Assembly (NCBI GenBank): GCA_944386485.1
Contig: CALXBG010000033.1
Location: 1-35,379, forward strand
Length of the DNA: 35,379 nucleotides
Reading direction: 5' to 3'
From: an uncultured Pygmaiobacter sp.
GTDB taxonomy: Bacteria > Bacillota > Clostridia > Oscillospirales > Ruminococcaceae
Shown: positions 1 to 6,602 of the stretch, one piece after another
Layout: each line of letters starts with the position of its first letter
How positions within the stretch are numbered: the first letter of the stretch is position 1
Translations under genes and position numbers: made by a program
Notes under the pieces: generated by a model
The model's database searches: none
What the model was told of the DNA's origin: nothing
The model's input: only the letters and a program-made list of their open reading frames with translations

Positions 1-173
1 ACCTTGCCGGAACGCAGGCAGCGGGTGCAGGCGTAGATATATTTCGGGGAACCGTCTACAATCGCCTTGACTCTCTTCACATTCGGCTTCCAGGTACGGT
101 TGGAACGCCGGTGGGAATGGGAAACCTGGATACCGAAGGTCATCCCTTTTCCGCAGCAATCACACTTTGCCAT
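1..173 (-). CDS. rpmB: 50S ribosomal protein L28 (3' end cut by window)
   Basis: Translating the minus strand from the ATG at 173 gives 57 residues beginning MAKCDCCGKGMTFG. These include the SHRRSNR and KPN segments typical of L28 and a late CTRC motif that fits the zinc-ribbon form. L28 is a component of the large ribosomal subunit. The family is usually about 62 residues, so only the last few are lost beyond base 1. A strong Shine-Dalgarno site (GGAGGT on the minus strand, about 181-187) precedes the start. It is transcribed divergently from the site-2 protease gene and has its own promoter at 207-235. Identification is secure. Confidence 0.95.
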   Translation of the reverse strand, partial: MAKCDCCGKGMTFGIQVSHSHRRSNRTWKPNVKRVKAIVDGSPKYIYACTRCLRSGK

Positions 174-206
174 CTTCTGCACCTCCTCTTTTCAAGTCGC
201 TATAAT

Positions 207-235
207 ATAATATCAAATGAATATGAAAAATGCAA
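207..235 (-). promoter_or_regulatory. Sigma-A promoter of rpmB
   Basis: On the minus strand a -35 box TTGCAT (230-235) is separated by 17 bp from a -10 box TATTAT (207-212). A second overlapping TATTAT lies at 202-207. The region is AT-rich in an otherwise GC-rich window, and the rpmB start is about 35 bp downstream. Confidence 0.7.
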
Positions 236-291
236 TAGGTTTGGCCAAAAAACTCAAAAAAGGGGACAAATGTCAGCAAGAAGGCCGTTGC

Positions 292-320
292 TTGCCAATC
301 GGGATTAAAATCAGTATAAT
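292..320 (+). promoter_or_regulatory. Sigma-A promoter of the S2P-scpAB-ytfJ cluster
   Basis: TTGCCA (292-297), a 17-bp spacer and a perfect TATAAT (315-320) lie 35 bp upstream of the site-2 protease start. No other terminator or promoter is visible before 3413, so this promoter probably drives the five genes up to ytfJ. Confidence 0.75.
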
Positions 321-354
321 ATAAAGGTTAAGTTGAAAGAAAGGGGGATGGGCA

Positions 355-1002
355 ATGCGGCTGGATGCAATGGATCTGCTGATCAGGGCGATCGTACTGC
401 TGACCGCCATTCCGGTGCATGAGGCGGCCCACGCCTTTATTGCCGACCGGCTGGGCGACCCGACCGCCCGCTCGGTGGGGCGGCTCTCCCTCAACCCGCT
501 GCGGCATTTTGATCTTTTGGGCAGCTTCTGCCTGCTGTTTGTCGGGATCGGCTGGGCCAAGCCGGTGCCGATCGACCCGCGCAACTTTCGCAACCCCCGC
601 GCGGGGATGGCCCTTTCGGCGGCGGCGGGGCCGCTGTCCAACCTGCTGCTGGCGCTGATTGCGATGACCGCCGGCAAGCTGGTATTTTTGGTTGGGGCGG
701 GGAAGATCGCCTATTGGGCGTTCGTCTTTCTTCTCGGGGTCTGCCAGATCAATATCTCGCTGGCAATCTTCAACCTGATGCCGTTCCCACCCTTTGACGG
801 CAGCCGGATTTACAGCGCGTTTTTACCGCAGCGTGCCTACTTCGGGGTGATGCGGTATGAAAAATACCTCTTTATCGCGGTGCTCGCGCTGCTCTATCTC
901 GGGGTATTCGACACGCCGCTGAGCTGGCTCAACGGCTGGGTCTTCTCGGGCTTCGATTTTCTGACCGGCTGGATCGATCTGATCTTCGCCGCGATCCGCT
1001 GA
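355..1002 (+). CDS. Site-2 protease family protein (peptidase M50)
   Basis: A 215-residue polytopic membrane protein of the short M50 metalloprotease group. The zinc-binding HEAAH motif is at residues 22-26, inside the first hydrophobic segment. The second family motif, N-x-x-P-x-P-P-x-D-G, is at about 140-149 and supplies the third metal ligand, Asp148. Both catalytic motifs are intact, so it is probably active in intramembrane cleavage, but its substrate cannot be deduced. The ATG at 355 has an AGGGGG site 7 bases upstream; an ATG at 370 is a less likely start. A gene of this type directly upstream of scpA is common in Clostridia, so the placement is typical. Confidence 0.9.
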   Translation: MRLDAMDLLIRAIVLLTAIPVHEAAHAFIADRLGDPTARSVGRLSLNPLRHFDLLGSFCLLFVGIGWAKPVPIDPRNFRNPRAGMALSAAAGPLSNLLLALIAMTAGKLVFLVGAGKIAYWAFVFLLGVCQINISLAIFNLMPFPPFDGSRIYSAFLPQRAYFGVMRYEKYLFIAVLALLYLGVFDTPLSWLNGWVFSGFDFLTGWIDLIFAAIR

Positions 1003-1015
1003 AGGGAGAGTGCCT

Positions 1016-1747
1016 GTGGAAACGATGACCTTTCGGCTGGCTGATTTTGAGGGGCCGCTGGATCTTCTGCTTTATCTGATCTCCAAGAACAAGATGAAGA
1101 TCGCGGACATCGAGATCGTCAGCCTGATCGACCAGTACCTCGAGATCGTCAACGGCCCGCAGGGGGCCAGTCTGGACGCGACGAGCGAGTTTATCGAGAT
1201 GGCCGCCCGGCTGATCTATATGAAATCGGTCTTTCTGCTGCCCCGCAGCGAGGAGCAGGATCAACTGCGGGAAGAGCTGACCGGCCAGTTGGTGGAATAT
1301 GCCGCCTGCAAGCGGATCGCGCAGACGCTGGCGCAGATGGCGCAGGGAACCTTTGTCGCGGTGCGCGCGCCGATGGAGATCGAGCTGGACAGCACCTACC
1401 GTATCCGGCACGATCCCGCCGAGCTCGAGCGGGCCTACGGCAACCTGATGGGGGGCGCGCAGCGCAAAAAGCAGCCCACCCAGGAGCGGTTTGAGCCGCT
1501 GGTTGCCACCCCCTTTGTCTCGGTGGCCAGCCGGGCGGTCTTTGTACTGCGGAATCTGGTGCGGGGCAGGGTACGGCATCTGTCGGCCCTCTTTCGCCGT
1601 TCGGCGAGCCGCAGCGAGAATATCGGCACCTTTCTGGCGGTGCTCGAGCTGCTCAAGGCGGGCAGAATCACGGTAGATGAAAACGCGCGGCTGACGCTGC
1701 AAGGCGGACGGAAGGGGAGAAAACACGGTGGATCTGAAACAGTATAA
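1016..1747 (+). CDS. scpA: Segregation and condensation protein A
   Basis: ScpA is the kleisin subunit of the SMC-ScpA-ScpB condensin, which compacts and segregates the nucleoid. The N-terminus (FRLADFEGPLDLLLYLI) is the family signature, and the C-terminus holds a winged-helix segment (FLAVLELLKAGRI). About 243 residues is the normal length. I chose the GTG at 1016 because AGGGAG lies 7 bases upstream; the GTG at 1010 is too close to that site. The 3' end overlaps scpB by 20 bases, suggesting translational coupling of two proteins that form one complex. Confidence 0.93.
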   Translation: METMTFRLADFEGPLDLLLYLISKNKMKIADIEIVSLIDQYLEIVNGPQGASLDATSEFIEMAARLIYMKSVFLLPRSEEQDQLREELTGQLVEYAACKRIAQTLAQMAQGTFVAVRAPMEIELDSTYRIRHDPAELERAYGNLMGGAQRKKQPTQERFEPLVATPFVSVASRAVFVLRNLVRGRVRHLSALFRRSASRSENIGTFLAVLELLKAGRITVDENARLTLQGGRKGRKHGGSETV

Positions 1748-2330
1748 AGCGGCGCTCGAGGCGGTGCTCTTCGCGGTCGCCGAGCCGGTGTCGGCCGAAA
1801 AGCTGGCCCAGGTCCTCGGCATCGAACCGCAGGTGGTCGAGCGGCTGTGCGGGCATTTGCAGGACGAGTATGCCGAGGAGGCCCACGGCATCCAGCTGCT
1901 CTGCCTGGAGGGGCGCTGGCAGTTTGCGACCAAGCCGGTTTTCGGCGAACAGGTCAAGGCGGCGCTGGACCACCGGCGCAATGTCCCGCTCTCCCCGGCG
2001 GCGATGGAGGTGCTGGCGATCATCGCTTATAACCAGCCGGTGACCCGCAGCTTTATCGAGCAGGTGCGCGGGGTGGACTCGAGCGGAGTGGTGCAGTCGC
2101 TGACCCAGAAGGGTTTGATTGAGGAGACCGGCCGGCTGGATCTGCCCGGCCGCCCGATCGCCTTCGGCACGACCGACGTCTTTCTGCGCAGCTTCGGCAT
2201 CTCCTCGATCAGCGAGCTGCCGCCGCTGCACGGGGATGAGATGTCTTCAGAAGAGGTCGCCGCGCGGATGGAGGAGGCCGCCGGCGCGGTGATCGCCGCA
2301 CCGGAACCGGGCGGGGAGGCAGAGCAATGA
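1728..2330 (+). CDS. scpB: Segregation and condensation protein B
   Basis: ScpB is the winged-helix partner of the kleisin ScpA in the SMC complex. The 200-residue product carries the family pattern in order: the N-terminal YKAALEAVLFAVAEPV segment, the EVLAIIAYNQPVTR motif near the middle, then GLIEETGRLDLPGRPI and the TDVFLRSFGI segment. The start is a GTG with AAGGGGAGA upstream, inside the end of scpA. The stop overlaps the next start as ATGA. The C-terminal tail after about residue 165 is acidic and alanine-rich, as is usual for the family. Confidence 0.93.
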   Translation: MDLKQYKAALEAVLFAVAEPVSAEKLAQVLGIEPQVVERLCGHLQDEYAEEAHGIQLLCLEGRWQFATKPVFGEQVKAALDHRRNVPLSPAAMEVLAIIAYNQPVTRSFIEQVRGVDSSGVVQSLTQKGLIEETGRLDLPGRPIAFGTTDVFLRSFGISSISELPPLHGDEMSSEEVAARMEEAAGAVIAAPEPGGEAEQ

Positions 2331-2992
2331 GCGTGCCGGTCATTCTTCTGCTGGTGCTGCTGGCGCTGCTTTTGTTGATCGCGGCGCTGCTCTTTTTGCC
2401 GGTCTGGGTGAGCGTCGAGCTGCGGCACAGCCAGCTGACGGTGCGGCTGCGGGTGCTGTTTTTGACCTTTACCCTGCTGCCGGCGCGGGAGAAGAAAAAG
2501 AAGAAGGAAGAAAAAAAGCCGCAGCAGGAGAAACCGAAGGAGGAGGGCGCGGCAAAGCGCAGCCCCTCGCCCCGGTTTGAGTGGACCGCCTCCCGCGTCG
2601 CCCGGCTGGCAGCCGACGCCGCAGGGATCCTGAAAATGGCCCTCGCCGCGCTGCGGGTGCGCCAGATCCGGATTCTGCTGCCGCTGCAGGGGGAGGACGC
2701 CGCCGACACCGCCCTCTTTTACGGCAGGTTCAGCGGCTGGTTTTACGGGCTGATTGCAACATTGCAGAATTTTCTCGACCTCGAATTTGAGCGGATTGAA
2801 TTGATTCCGGATTTTGCGGGGGAGAATAAATACCGCACAAGTTTCTATTGTAAAATAGGCGCTACACCGTTTATAATGTTGGTAGTGATCATCAAGGGCT
2901 TTCGGCTGCTGCAGCAGGATGGTCTGCTGCCGGTCGGGGCGCCCCAGCATAAAAAAACAGGCTGCCGCGCGCCGGCAGAAGACGGGAGGTAA
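2327..2992 (+). CDS. DUF2953 domain-containing membrane protein
   Basis: A 221-residue protein with one strongly hydrophobic N-terminal segment (about 4-27), then a short domain, a very basic and charged run of Lys, Glu and Gln (about 54-80), and a C-terminal domain typical of DUF2953 (FYGRFSGWFYGLIATLQNFLD and ELIPDFAGE). The family is found mainly in Clostridia and Bacilli, often next to ytfJ. Its function is not established; a role in the spore or envelope is inferred only from that neighbour. The last 25 residues look unconserved. The start overlaps the scpB stop by 4 bases. Confidence 0.8.
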   Translation: MSVPVILLLVLLALLLLIAALLFLPVWVSVELRHSQLTVRLRVLFLTFTLLPAREKKKKKEEKKPQQEKPKEEGAAKRSPSPRFEWTASRVARLAADAAGILKMALAALRVRQIRILLPLQGEDAADTALFYGRFSGWFYGLIATLQNFLDLEFERIELIPDFAGENKYRTSFYCKIGATPFIMLVVIIKGFRLLQQDGLLPVGAPQHKKTGCRAPAEDGR

Positions 2993-2998
2993 CACAGT

Positions 2999-3406
2999 AT
3001 GAGCGAGCATCCGCTTCAGGGAGTGATGGACATCGCGCTGCAGAGGATCAAGGAGATGGTGGACAGCAATACCATCATCGGCAATCCGATCACGATGGCT
3101 GACGGCACGATGATTCTGCCGGTGTCCAAGGTGAGCTTCGGCTTTGCCTCGGGCGGGTCGGATTTTCCCTCCAAGACGCCCAAGGAGTTGTTCGGCGGCG
3201 GTTCCGGCGCGGGGGTTTCGATCTCCCCGATCGCCTTTCTGATCGTGTCGAACGGCGGGGTCAAGCTGTTGCAGCTGGCCTCGCAGGAGAACAACGTCAC
3301 CGACCGGATCATCAATGCGCTGCCCGAGGTGCTGGACAAGCTGCAGGAGATGTTCAAAAAGGAGAAGAGCGACACGGCCCACAGCGAGAGCGGGGATCGC
3401 GTCTGA
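2999..3406 (+). CDS. ytfJ: YtfJ/GerW family sporulation protein
   Basis: A 135-residue protein with the GerW/YtfJ signature: an N-terminal amphipathic segment, then a core reading MVDSNTIIGNPI, ADGTMILPVSKVSFGFASGG and, later, GAGVSISPIAFLIV. In Bacillus subtilis the family is expressed during sporulation and affects spore properties; the molecular role is unresolved. A perfect GGGAGGT site lies 8 bases before the ATG. It is followed at once by a hairpin terminator, so it is the last gene of the S2P-scpAB-DUF2953 unit. Its presence supports an endospore-forming lineage. Confidence 0.9.
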   Translation: MSEHPLQGVMDIALQRIKEMVDSNTIIGNPITMADGTMILPVSKVSFGFASGGSDFPSKTPKELFGGGSGAGVSISPIAFLIVSNGGVKLLQLASQENNVTDRIINALPEVLDKLQEMFKKEKSDTAHSESGDRV

Positions 3407-3412
3407 CCTTTA

Positions 3413-3444
3413 GCCGTCTGCCGCGGTGGCAGGCGGCATTTTCT
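3413..3444 (+). terminator. Rho-independent terminator after ytfJ
   Basis: A 10-bp stem (3413-3422 with 3428-3437, one G-T pair), a 5-base loop and a short, imperfect T-rich tail (ATTTTCT). The weak tail means some read-through into rluB is likely, and no separate rluB promoter is obvious. Confidence 0.65.
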
Positions 3445-3469
3445 GTGAAAATAGCAAAGGAGAACGAGA

Positions 3470-4294
3470 GTGAGAGATACCAGAATTCAAAAGGCGCTGT
3501 CCGAGCTGGGCATCTGTTCCCGCCGCGCGGCGGAGGATCTGATCCGGCAGGGCAGGGTGAAACTCAACGGCCGGCCGGTGCAGGTCGGGGACAAGATGGA
3601 TATGGCAAAGGACCTGCTGTCGGTCGACGGGCGCACCATCCGCCCGCCCAAAAAGCAGGAGTTTATCTATGAGATGCTGCACAAGCCCCGCGGCTACCTG
3701 ACCACCATGTCGGACGAGCGGGGCCGTAAGACGGTGATGGAGCTGGTGGCCGACATCCCGGCCCGGGTCTTCCCGGTCGGACGGCTGGATCGGGATTCCG
3801 AGGGGCTGCTGCTCTTTACCAACGACGGCTCCTTCGCCAACCTGCTGACCCACCCCTCCCACGGGGTGGCCAAGCTCTACCGGGTCACGGTGCGTCCCCG
3901 GGCCAGCGAGGAGCAGATCGCCCAGCTCGCGGCCGGGGTGGTGCTCGACGACGGGGAAAAGACCCAGCCCGCCGGGGTGCGGGTGCTGGTCGACGAGCCG
4001 GAGCGCACCGTGCTGGAGATGTCGATTCAGGAGGGCAAGAACCGCCAGATTCGCCGGATGTGCGAGGCGGTGGGGCTGACGGTGATCCGGCTCAAGCGGA
4101 ACGCCGAGGGCCCGGTCAAGCTGGGGATGCTCCAGCCCGGCCAGCATCGCCCGCTGACCAAACAGGAGGTCGCCGCGCTGCGCGCTTCGGCCTCCAAGGC
4201 GGTGCGGCGCGAGCGCACCCAGACCGCCCAGCAGCGGGCGGAACAGGCGCGCCAGCGCGGGCCGCTGCGCAGCGAGAGGAGGACGGACAGATGA
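3470..4294 (+). CDS. rluB: Ribosomal large subunit pseudouridine synthase B-type (RluB/RsuA family)
   Basis: An enzyme that isomerises a uridine of 23S rRNA to pseudouridine. An S4 RNA-binding domain occupies about residues 3-60 (RIQKALSELGICSRRAAEDLI). The catalytic domain follows, with the family motif GRLDRDSEGLLLFTNDG; its Asp107 is the expected nucleophile. The EGKNRQIRRM motif comes later. Beyond residue 245 there is a basic Arg/Gln tail. It starts with GTG, chosen because AAAGGAGAA is at 3456-3463. It follows the scpAB-ytfJ block as in many Clostridia, and its stop overlaps the next start as ATGA. Confidence 0.92.
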   Translation: MRDTRIQKALSELGICSRRAAEDLIRQGRVKLNGRPVQVGDKMDMAKDLLSVDGRTIRPPKKQEFIYEMLHKPRGYLTTMSDERGRKTVMELVADIPARVFPVGRLDRDSEGLLLFTNDGSFANLLTHPSHGVAKLYRVTVRPRASEEQIAQLAAGVVLDDGEKTQPAGVRVLVDEPERTVLEMSIQEGKNRQIRRMCEAVGLTVIRLKRNAEGPVKLGMLQPGQHRPLTKQEVAALRASASKAVRRERTQTAQQRAEQARQRGPLRSERRTDR

Positions 4295-4638
4295 TCACCA
4301 TCAAGCCGATTGAGGAGGCGGATGTGCTCTCCCTGCTCAACCGGGACCGGTTTGACGGCCCGCTGGAGGGGTATATCATGACCGACGGCAACGAGTATCT
4401 GGGCTACTGCCTGTTTGTACGGCAGGACGCCGTCACCCGGGTGCTGGACGCCGAGGCGCAGGAGAACATGATGCTCGACGGGCTGGTGCGGGCCGCGGTC
4501 GCGAAGGGGGAAAACGAGGGGGCGAGCGCCTTCTCGATCAACCGGGAGATCCCGGCGCTCGGCGACTGGGCGGCCGCCTTTGTCCCCGGGCAGAGTGAGC
4601 CGATAGAAAATAGCAGGATTTTTGGAAACTGCGGGTAA
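4291..4638 (+). CDS. Small GNAT-like protein coupled to rluB
   Basis: A 115-residue protein whose ATG overlaps the rluB stop (ATGA) and has GAGAGGAGGA upstream, so it is very probably translated. The pattern (strand IKPIEEAD, strand EGYIMTDGNEYLGYCLFV, helix NMMLDGLVRAAVAKGENEGA) suggests a compact or partial GNAT fold. I cannot see the acetyl-CoA pyrophosphate-binding loop (Q/R-x-x-G-x-G/A) that active GNAT enzymes carry. It may be a degenerate acetyltransferase or a non-catalytic relative. Its function is unknown, and the link to rluB is positional only. Confidence 0.6.
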   Translation: MITIKPIEEADVLSLLNRDRFDGPLEGYIMTDGNEYLGYCLFVRQDAVTRVLDAEAQENMMLDGLVRAAVAKGENEGASAFSINREIPALGDWAAAFVPGQSEPIENSRIFGNCG

Positions 4639-4655
4639 TTTTGCAAAAATCAGGC

Positions 4656-4673
4656 TTGTGATTTTTTTATCAA
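4656..4673 (+). promoter_or_regulatory. Possible Rex operator over the -35 box
   Basis: TTGTGATTTTTTTATCAA matches the clostridial Rex consensus TTGTTAANNNNTTAACAA at 11 of 14 defined positions. The left half TTGTGA is also the generic Gram-positive Rex half-site. A T-run contributes to the match, so chance similarity is possible. A stronger candidate site lies before acn, and a rex gene is present at 21876-22511. Confidence 0.4.
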
Positions 4674-4684
4674 AATAGTATAAT
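4656..4684 (+). promoter_or_regulatory. Sigma-A promoter of the carboxyltransferase operon
   Basis: TTGTGA (4656-4661), a 17-bp spacer and a perfect TATAAT (4679-4684). It lies about 95 bp upstream of the 4780 start, leaving a 5' leader of roughly 90 bases that contains a 10-bp hairpin. The -35 box coincides with the left half of a possible Rex operator. Confidence 0.75.
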
Positions 4685-4714
4685 GAATTTGATTTCGGTT
4701 TTCTGTACCAAACC

Positions 4715-4744
4715 CCGGTGCCCGACCTAAAAACCGGGCACCGG
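4715..4744 (+). promoter_or_regulatory. 10-bp hairpin in the 5' leader of the carboxyltransferase operon
   Basis: A perfect 10-bp inverted repeat (4715-4724 with 4735-4744) around a 10-base A-rich loop. There is no T-run after it, so it is not an intrinsic terminator. It lies inside the predicted leader, 22 bases before the AGGAGGG ribosome-binding site at 4767-4773. It could stabilise the mRNA or bind a protein. No known riboswitch is recognised. Confidence 0.5.
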
Positions 4745-4779
4745 CGGACCGAAGATATTTATGAGCAGGAGGGCTGTAC

Positions 4780-6120
4780 ATGGCTGCAACAAAGAAAAAT
4801 GAGCTGAATGCGCTGGCCGCCTTTTTTGATGAAGGCGGGTACACCGAGCTTTATGCCGACGAGAACGGCACGGTGGCTGCGGGTTACGGCACCGCCAACG
4901 GCTGCCCGGCCTATGCGCTGGCGCAGAACGGCGGCGCGCTGACCGGCGCGGACGTCGCGAAGATGGTCCGGGTGATGGAACTGGCCGCAAAGACCGGATA
5001 TCCCATCGTGACCTTCTATGATTCCAAGGGCTCCGTCCTGACCGAGGGCTTCGAGGCGCTGACCGACGCGGCGAAGCTGGTGGAGGCCGGCGCGAAGATT
5101 TCGGTCATTGTGCCCCAGATCGCTGTTGTCCTGGGCACCTGCGCCGCTTCGCAGGCGATCGCCGCCGCCGCTGCGGACGTGACCATCATGGCCAAGGACG
5201 CCGAGCTCTTCCTCACCGCGCCCTTCACCTCGGCCGCGGCCGGGGACAAGACCGAGAAGGCGGGCAGCGCCGAGCTGGCCGCGAAGGACGGCATCGTCGA
5301 GCTGGTCTATGAGAGCGCCGAGGCCGCGGTTTCCGCCGCTGCCGATCTGGTCGGCATCCTGCCCGGCAACAACCTGTCCAGCCCCGCCCTGTTTGACGCT
5401 GCGGCGCCCGAGATGGCGCTGGATATGGCCAAGTACACCGGCGAGAAGGCCGCGAAGGCGATCGCCGACGCCGGCAACATGGTCGAGTTCTACAAAGATT
5501 ACGCGCCCGGCGTCTTCACCGCGCTGGCGACCGTTGCCGGCAATGTGACCGGTATCGTGGCGACCGCCGGTCCGGACAAGACCCTCTGCGCCGCCTGCAC
5601 CGGCAAGGCCGCCCGGTTTGTGCGGCTGTGCGATGCTTTCAGCATCCCGGTGGTCACCATCGTGAACACCGACGGCTTTGCCAAGAGCACCGCCAACGAT
5701 GTCAACGGCGGCGTGCGCGCCGCGGCCCGTCTGGCTGCGACCTATGCCGACGCGACCACCGCGAAGGTGGCGGTCGTCACCGGCAAGGCGGTCGGCGCTG
5801 CCTATACCGCCCTTTGCAATGCGGACCTGACCATTGCGCTGGATACCGCGGTCATCGCCCCTGTCGAGCCGAAGGCCGCCGTCACCATCCTGTGGCAGGA
5901 TAAGCTGGCGGATTCGACCAACCTCGAGCGCGACACCGCTGCGCTGGCGGTGGAGTACCAGAACAGCTGCGCCGGCGCGAAGGCTGCCGTGCGCGCTGGC
6001 GCCGCGGATCTGACCGCCGACGCCGCCTCGCTGCGCGGAACCGTTGTGGCCGCGCTGGATATCCTCGGTACCAAGCGGGTACAGCGGCTGCCGAAGAAGC
6101 ACGGCAACCTCAGCCTGTAA
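4780..6120 (+). CDS. Acyl-CoA-type carboxyltransferase subunit, compact and divergent (12S-like)
   Basis: A 446-residue protein of the crotonase-fold carboxyltransferase family (methylmalonyl-CoA decarboxylase alpha, propionyl-CoA carboxylase beta, transcarboxylase 12S). The family order is visible: AAGYGTANGCPAYALAQN, KMVRVMELAAKTGYPIV, ISVIVPQIAVVLGTCA, then in the second half SIPVVTIVNTDGF and TTAKVAVVTGKAVGAAYTAL. It is shorter than the usual 510-525 residues, mainly at the N-terminus. The first oxyanion loop, normally DSGGARIQEG, reads D81-S-K-G-S-V-L-T-E-G here; the second normally has GGAY and reads G339-A-A-Y. The protein is very Ala-rich. It should transfer CO2 between biotin and an acyl-CoA, but the altered loops leave substrate and activity open. 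It heads an operon with a biotin carrier and a 5S-like subunit. Confidence 0.8.
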   Translation: MAATKKNELNALAAFFDEGGYTELYADENGTVAAGYGTANGCPAYALAQNGGALTGADVAKMVRVMELAAKTGYPIVTFYDSKGSVLTEGFEALTDAAKLVEAGAKISVIVPQIAVVLGTCAASQAIAAAAADVTIMAKDAELFLTAPFTSAAAGDKTEKAGSAELAAKDGIVELVYESAEAAVSAAADLVGILPGNNLSSPALFDAAAPEMALDMAKYTGEKAAKAIADAGNMVEFYKDYAPGVFTALATVAGNVTGIVATAGPDKTLCAACTGKAARFVRLCDAFSIPVVTIVNTDGFAKSTANDVNGGVRAAARLAATYADATTAKVAVVTGKAVGAAYTALCNADLTIALDTAVIAPVEPKAAVTILWQDKLADSTNLERDTAALAVEYQNSCAGAKAAVRAGAADLTADAASLRGTVVAALDILGTKRVQRLPKKHGNLSL

Positions 6121-6180
6121 GGCGGGCCTTTCGCCCATCCGCTCCGATCTGATAATTAAATTCTTTGGAGGAATGTAAAG

Positions 6181-6567
6181 ATGAAACGCTACAATATCAC
6201 CGTGAATGGCACCACTTATGACGTCGTTGTGGAGGAGGTCGGCGCTGGCGCCGCTCCCGCCGCTGCTCCCGCTCCGGCCGCTGCTCCGGCTCCCGCCGCT
6301 GCTCCCGCTCCGGCTGCTGCCCCCGCTCCCGCTGCTGCTCCCGCCGCTGCCGGCGCCGTCAGCGTCAACGCTCCGATGCCCGGCAACATCCTCGATGTTC
6401 GGGTCAAGGCCGGCGATTCGGTCAAGGCCGGCGACGTGCTGCTCATCCTCGAGGCGATGAAGATGGAGAACGAGATCCTGGCTCCGCAGGACGGCACCGT
6501 CGCTTCGGTCAGCGTCAACAAGGGCGACACCGTCAACGTCAACGACCTGCTGGTCTCGCTGAACTGA
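6181..6567 (+). CDS. Biotin carboxyl carrier protein (1.3S-like)
   Basis: A 128-residue carrier. Residues 1-20 form a short N-terminal segment, about 22-58 is an Ala-Pro-rich flexible linker, and 60-128 is a biotinyl domain. The biotinylation motif EAMKMEN is present with the target Lys94, 34 residues from the C-terminus, as is normal. The size and layout match the 1.3S subunit of transcarboxylase and the gamma/delta-type carriers of Na+-translocating decarboxylases. GGAGG at 6167-6171 precedes the ATG. It lies between the two carboxyltransferase genes, which fits a swinging arm shuttling CO2 between both active sites. Confidence 0.92.
   Translation: MKRYNITVNGTTYDVVVEEVGAGAAPAAAPAPAAAPAPAAAPAPAAAPAPAAAPAAAGAVSVNAPMPGNILDVRVKAGDSVKAGDVLLILEAMKMENEILAPQDGTVASVSVNKGDTVNVNDLLVSLN
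6250..6355 (+). repeat. Ala-Pro codon repeat encoding the carrier linker
   Basis: About five imperfect tandem copies of an 18-base unit coding for Ala-Pro-Ala-Pro-Ala-Ala type residues. Synonymous third-base differences separate the copies. Tracts like this can change copy number by slippage, so linker length may vary between strains. Confidence 0.7.
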
Positions 6568-6602
6568 GTTTGTGCGATCAATTTTTTCGGAGGTGAATCG
6601 AT

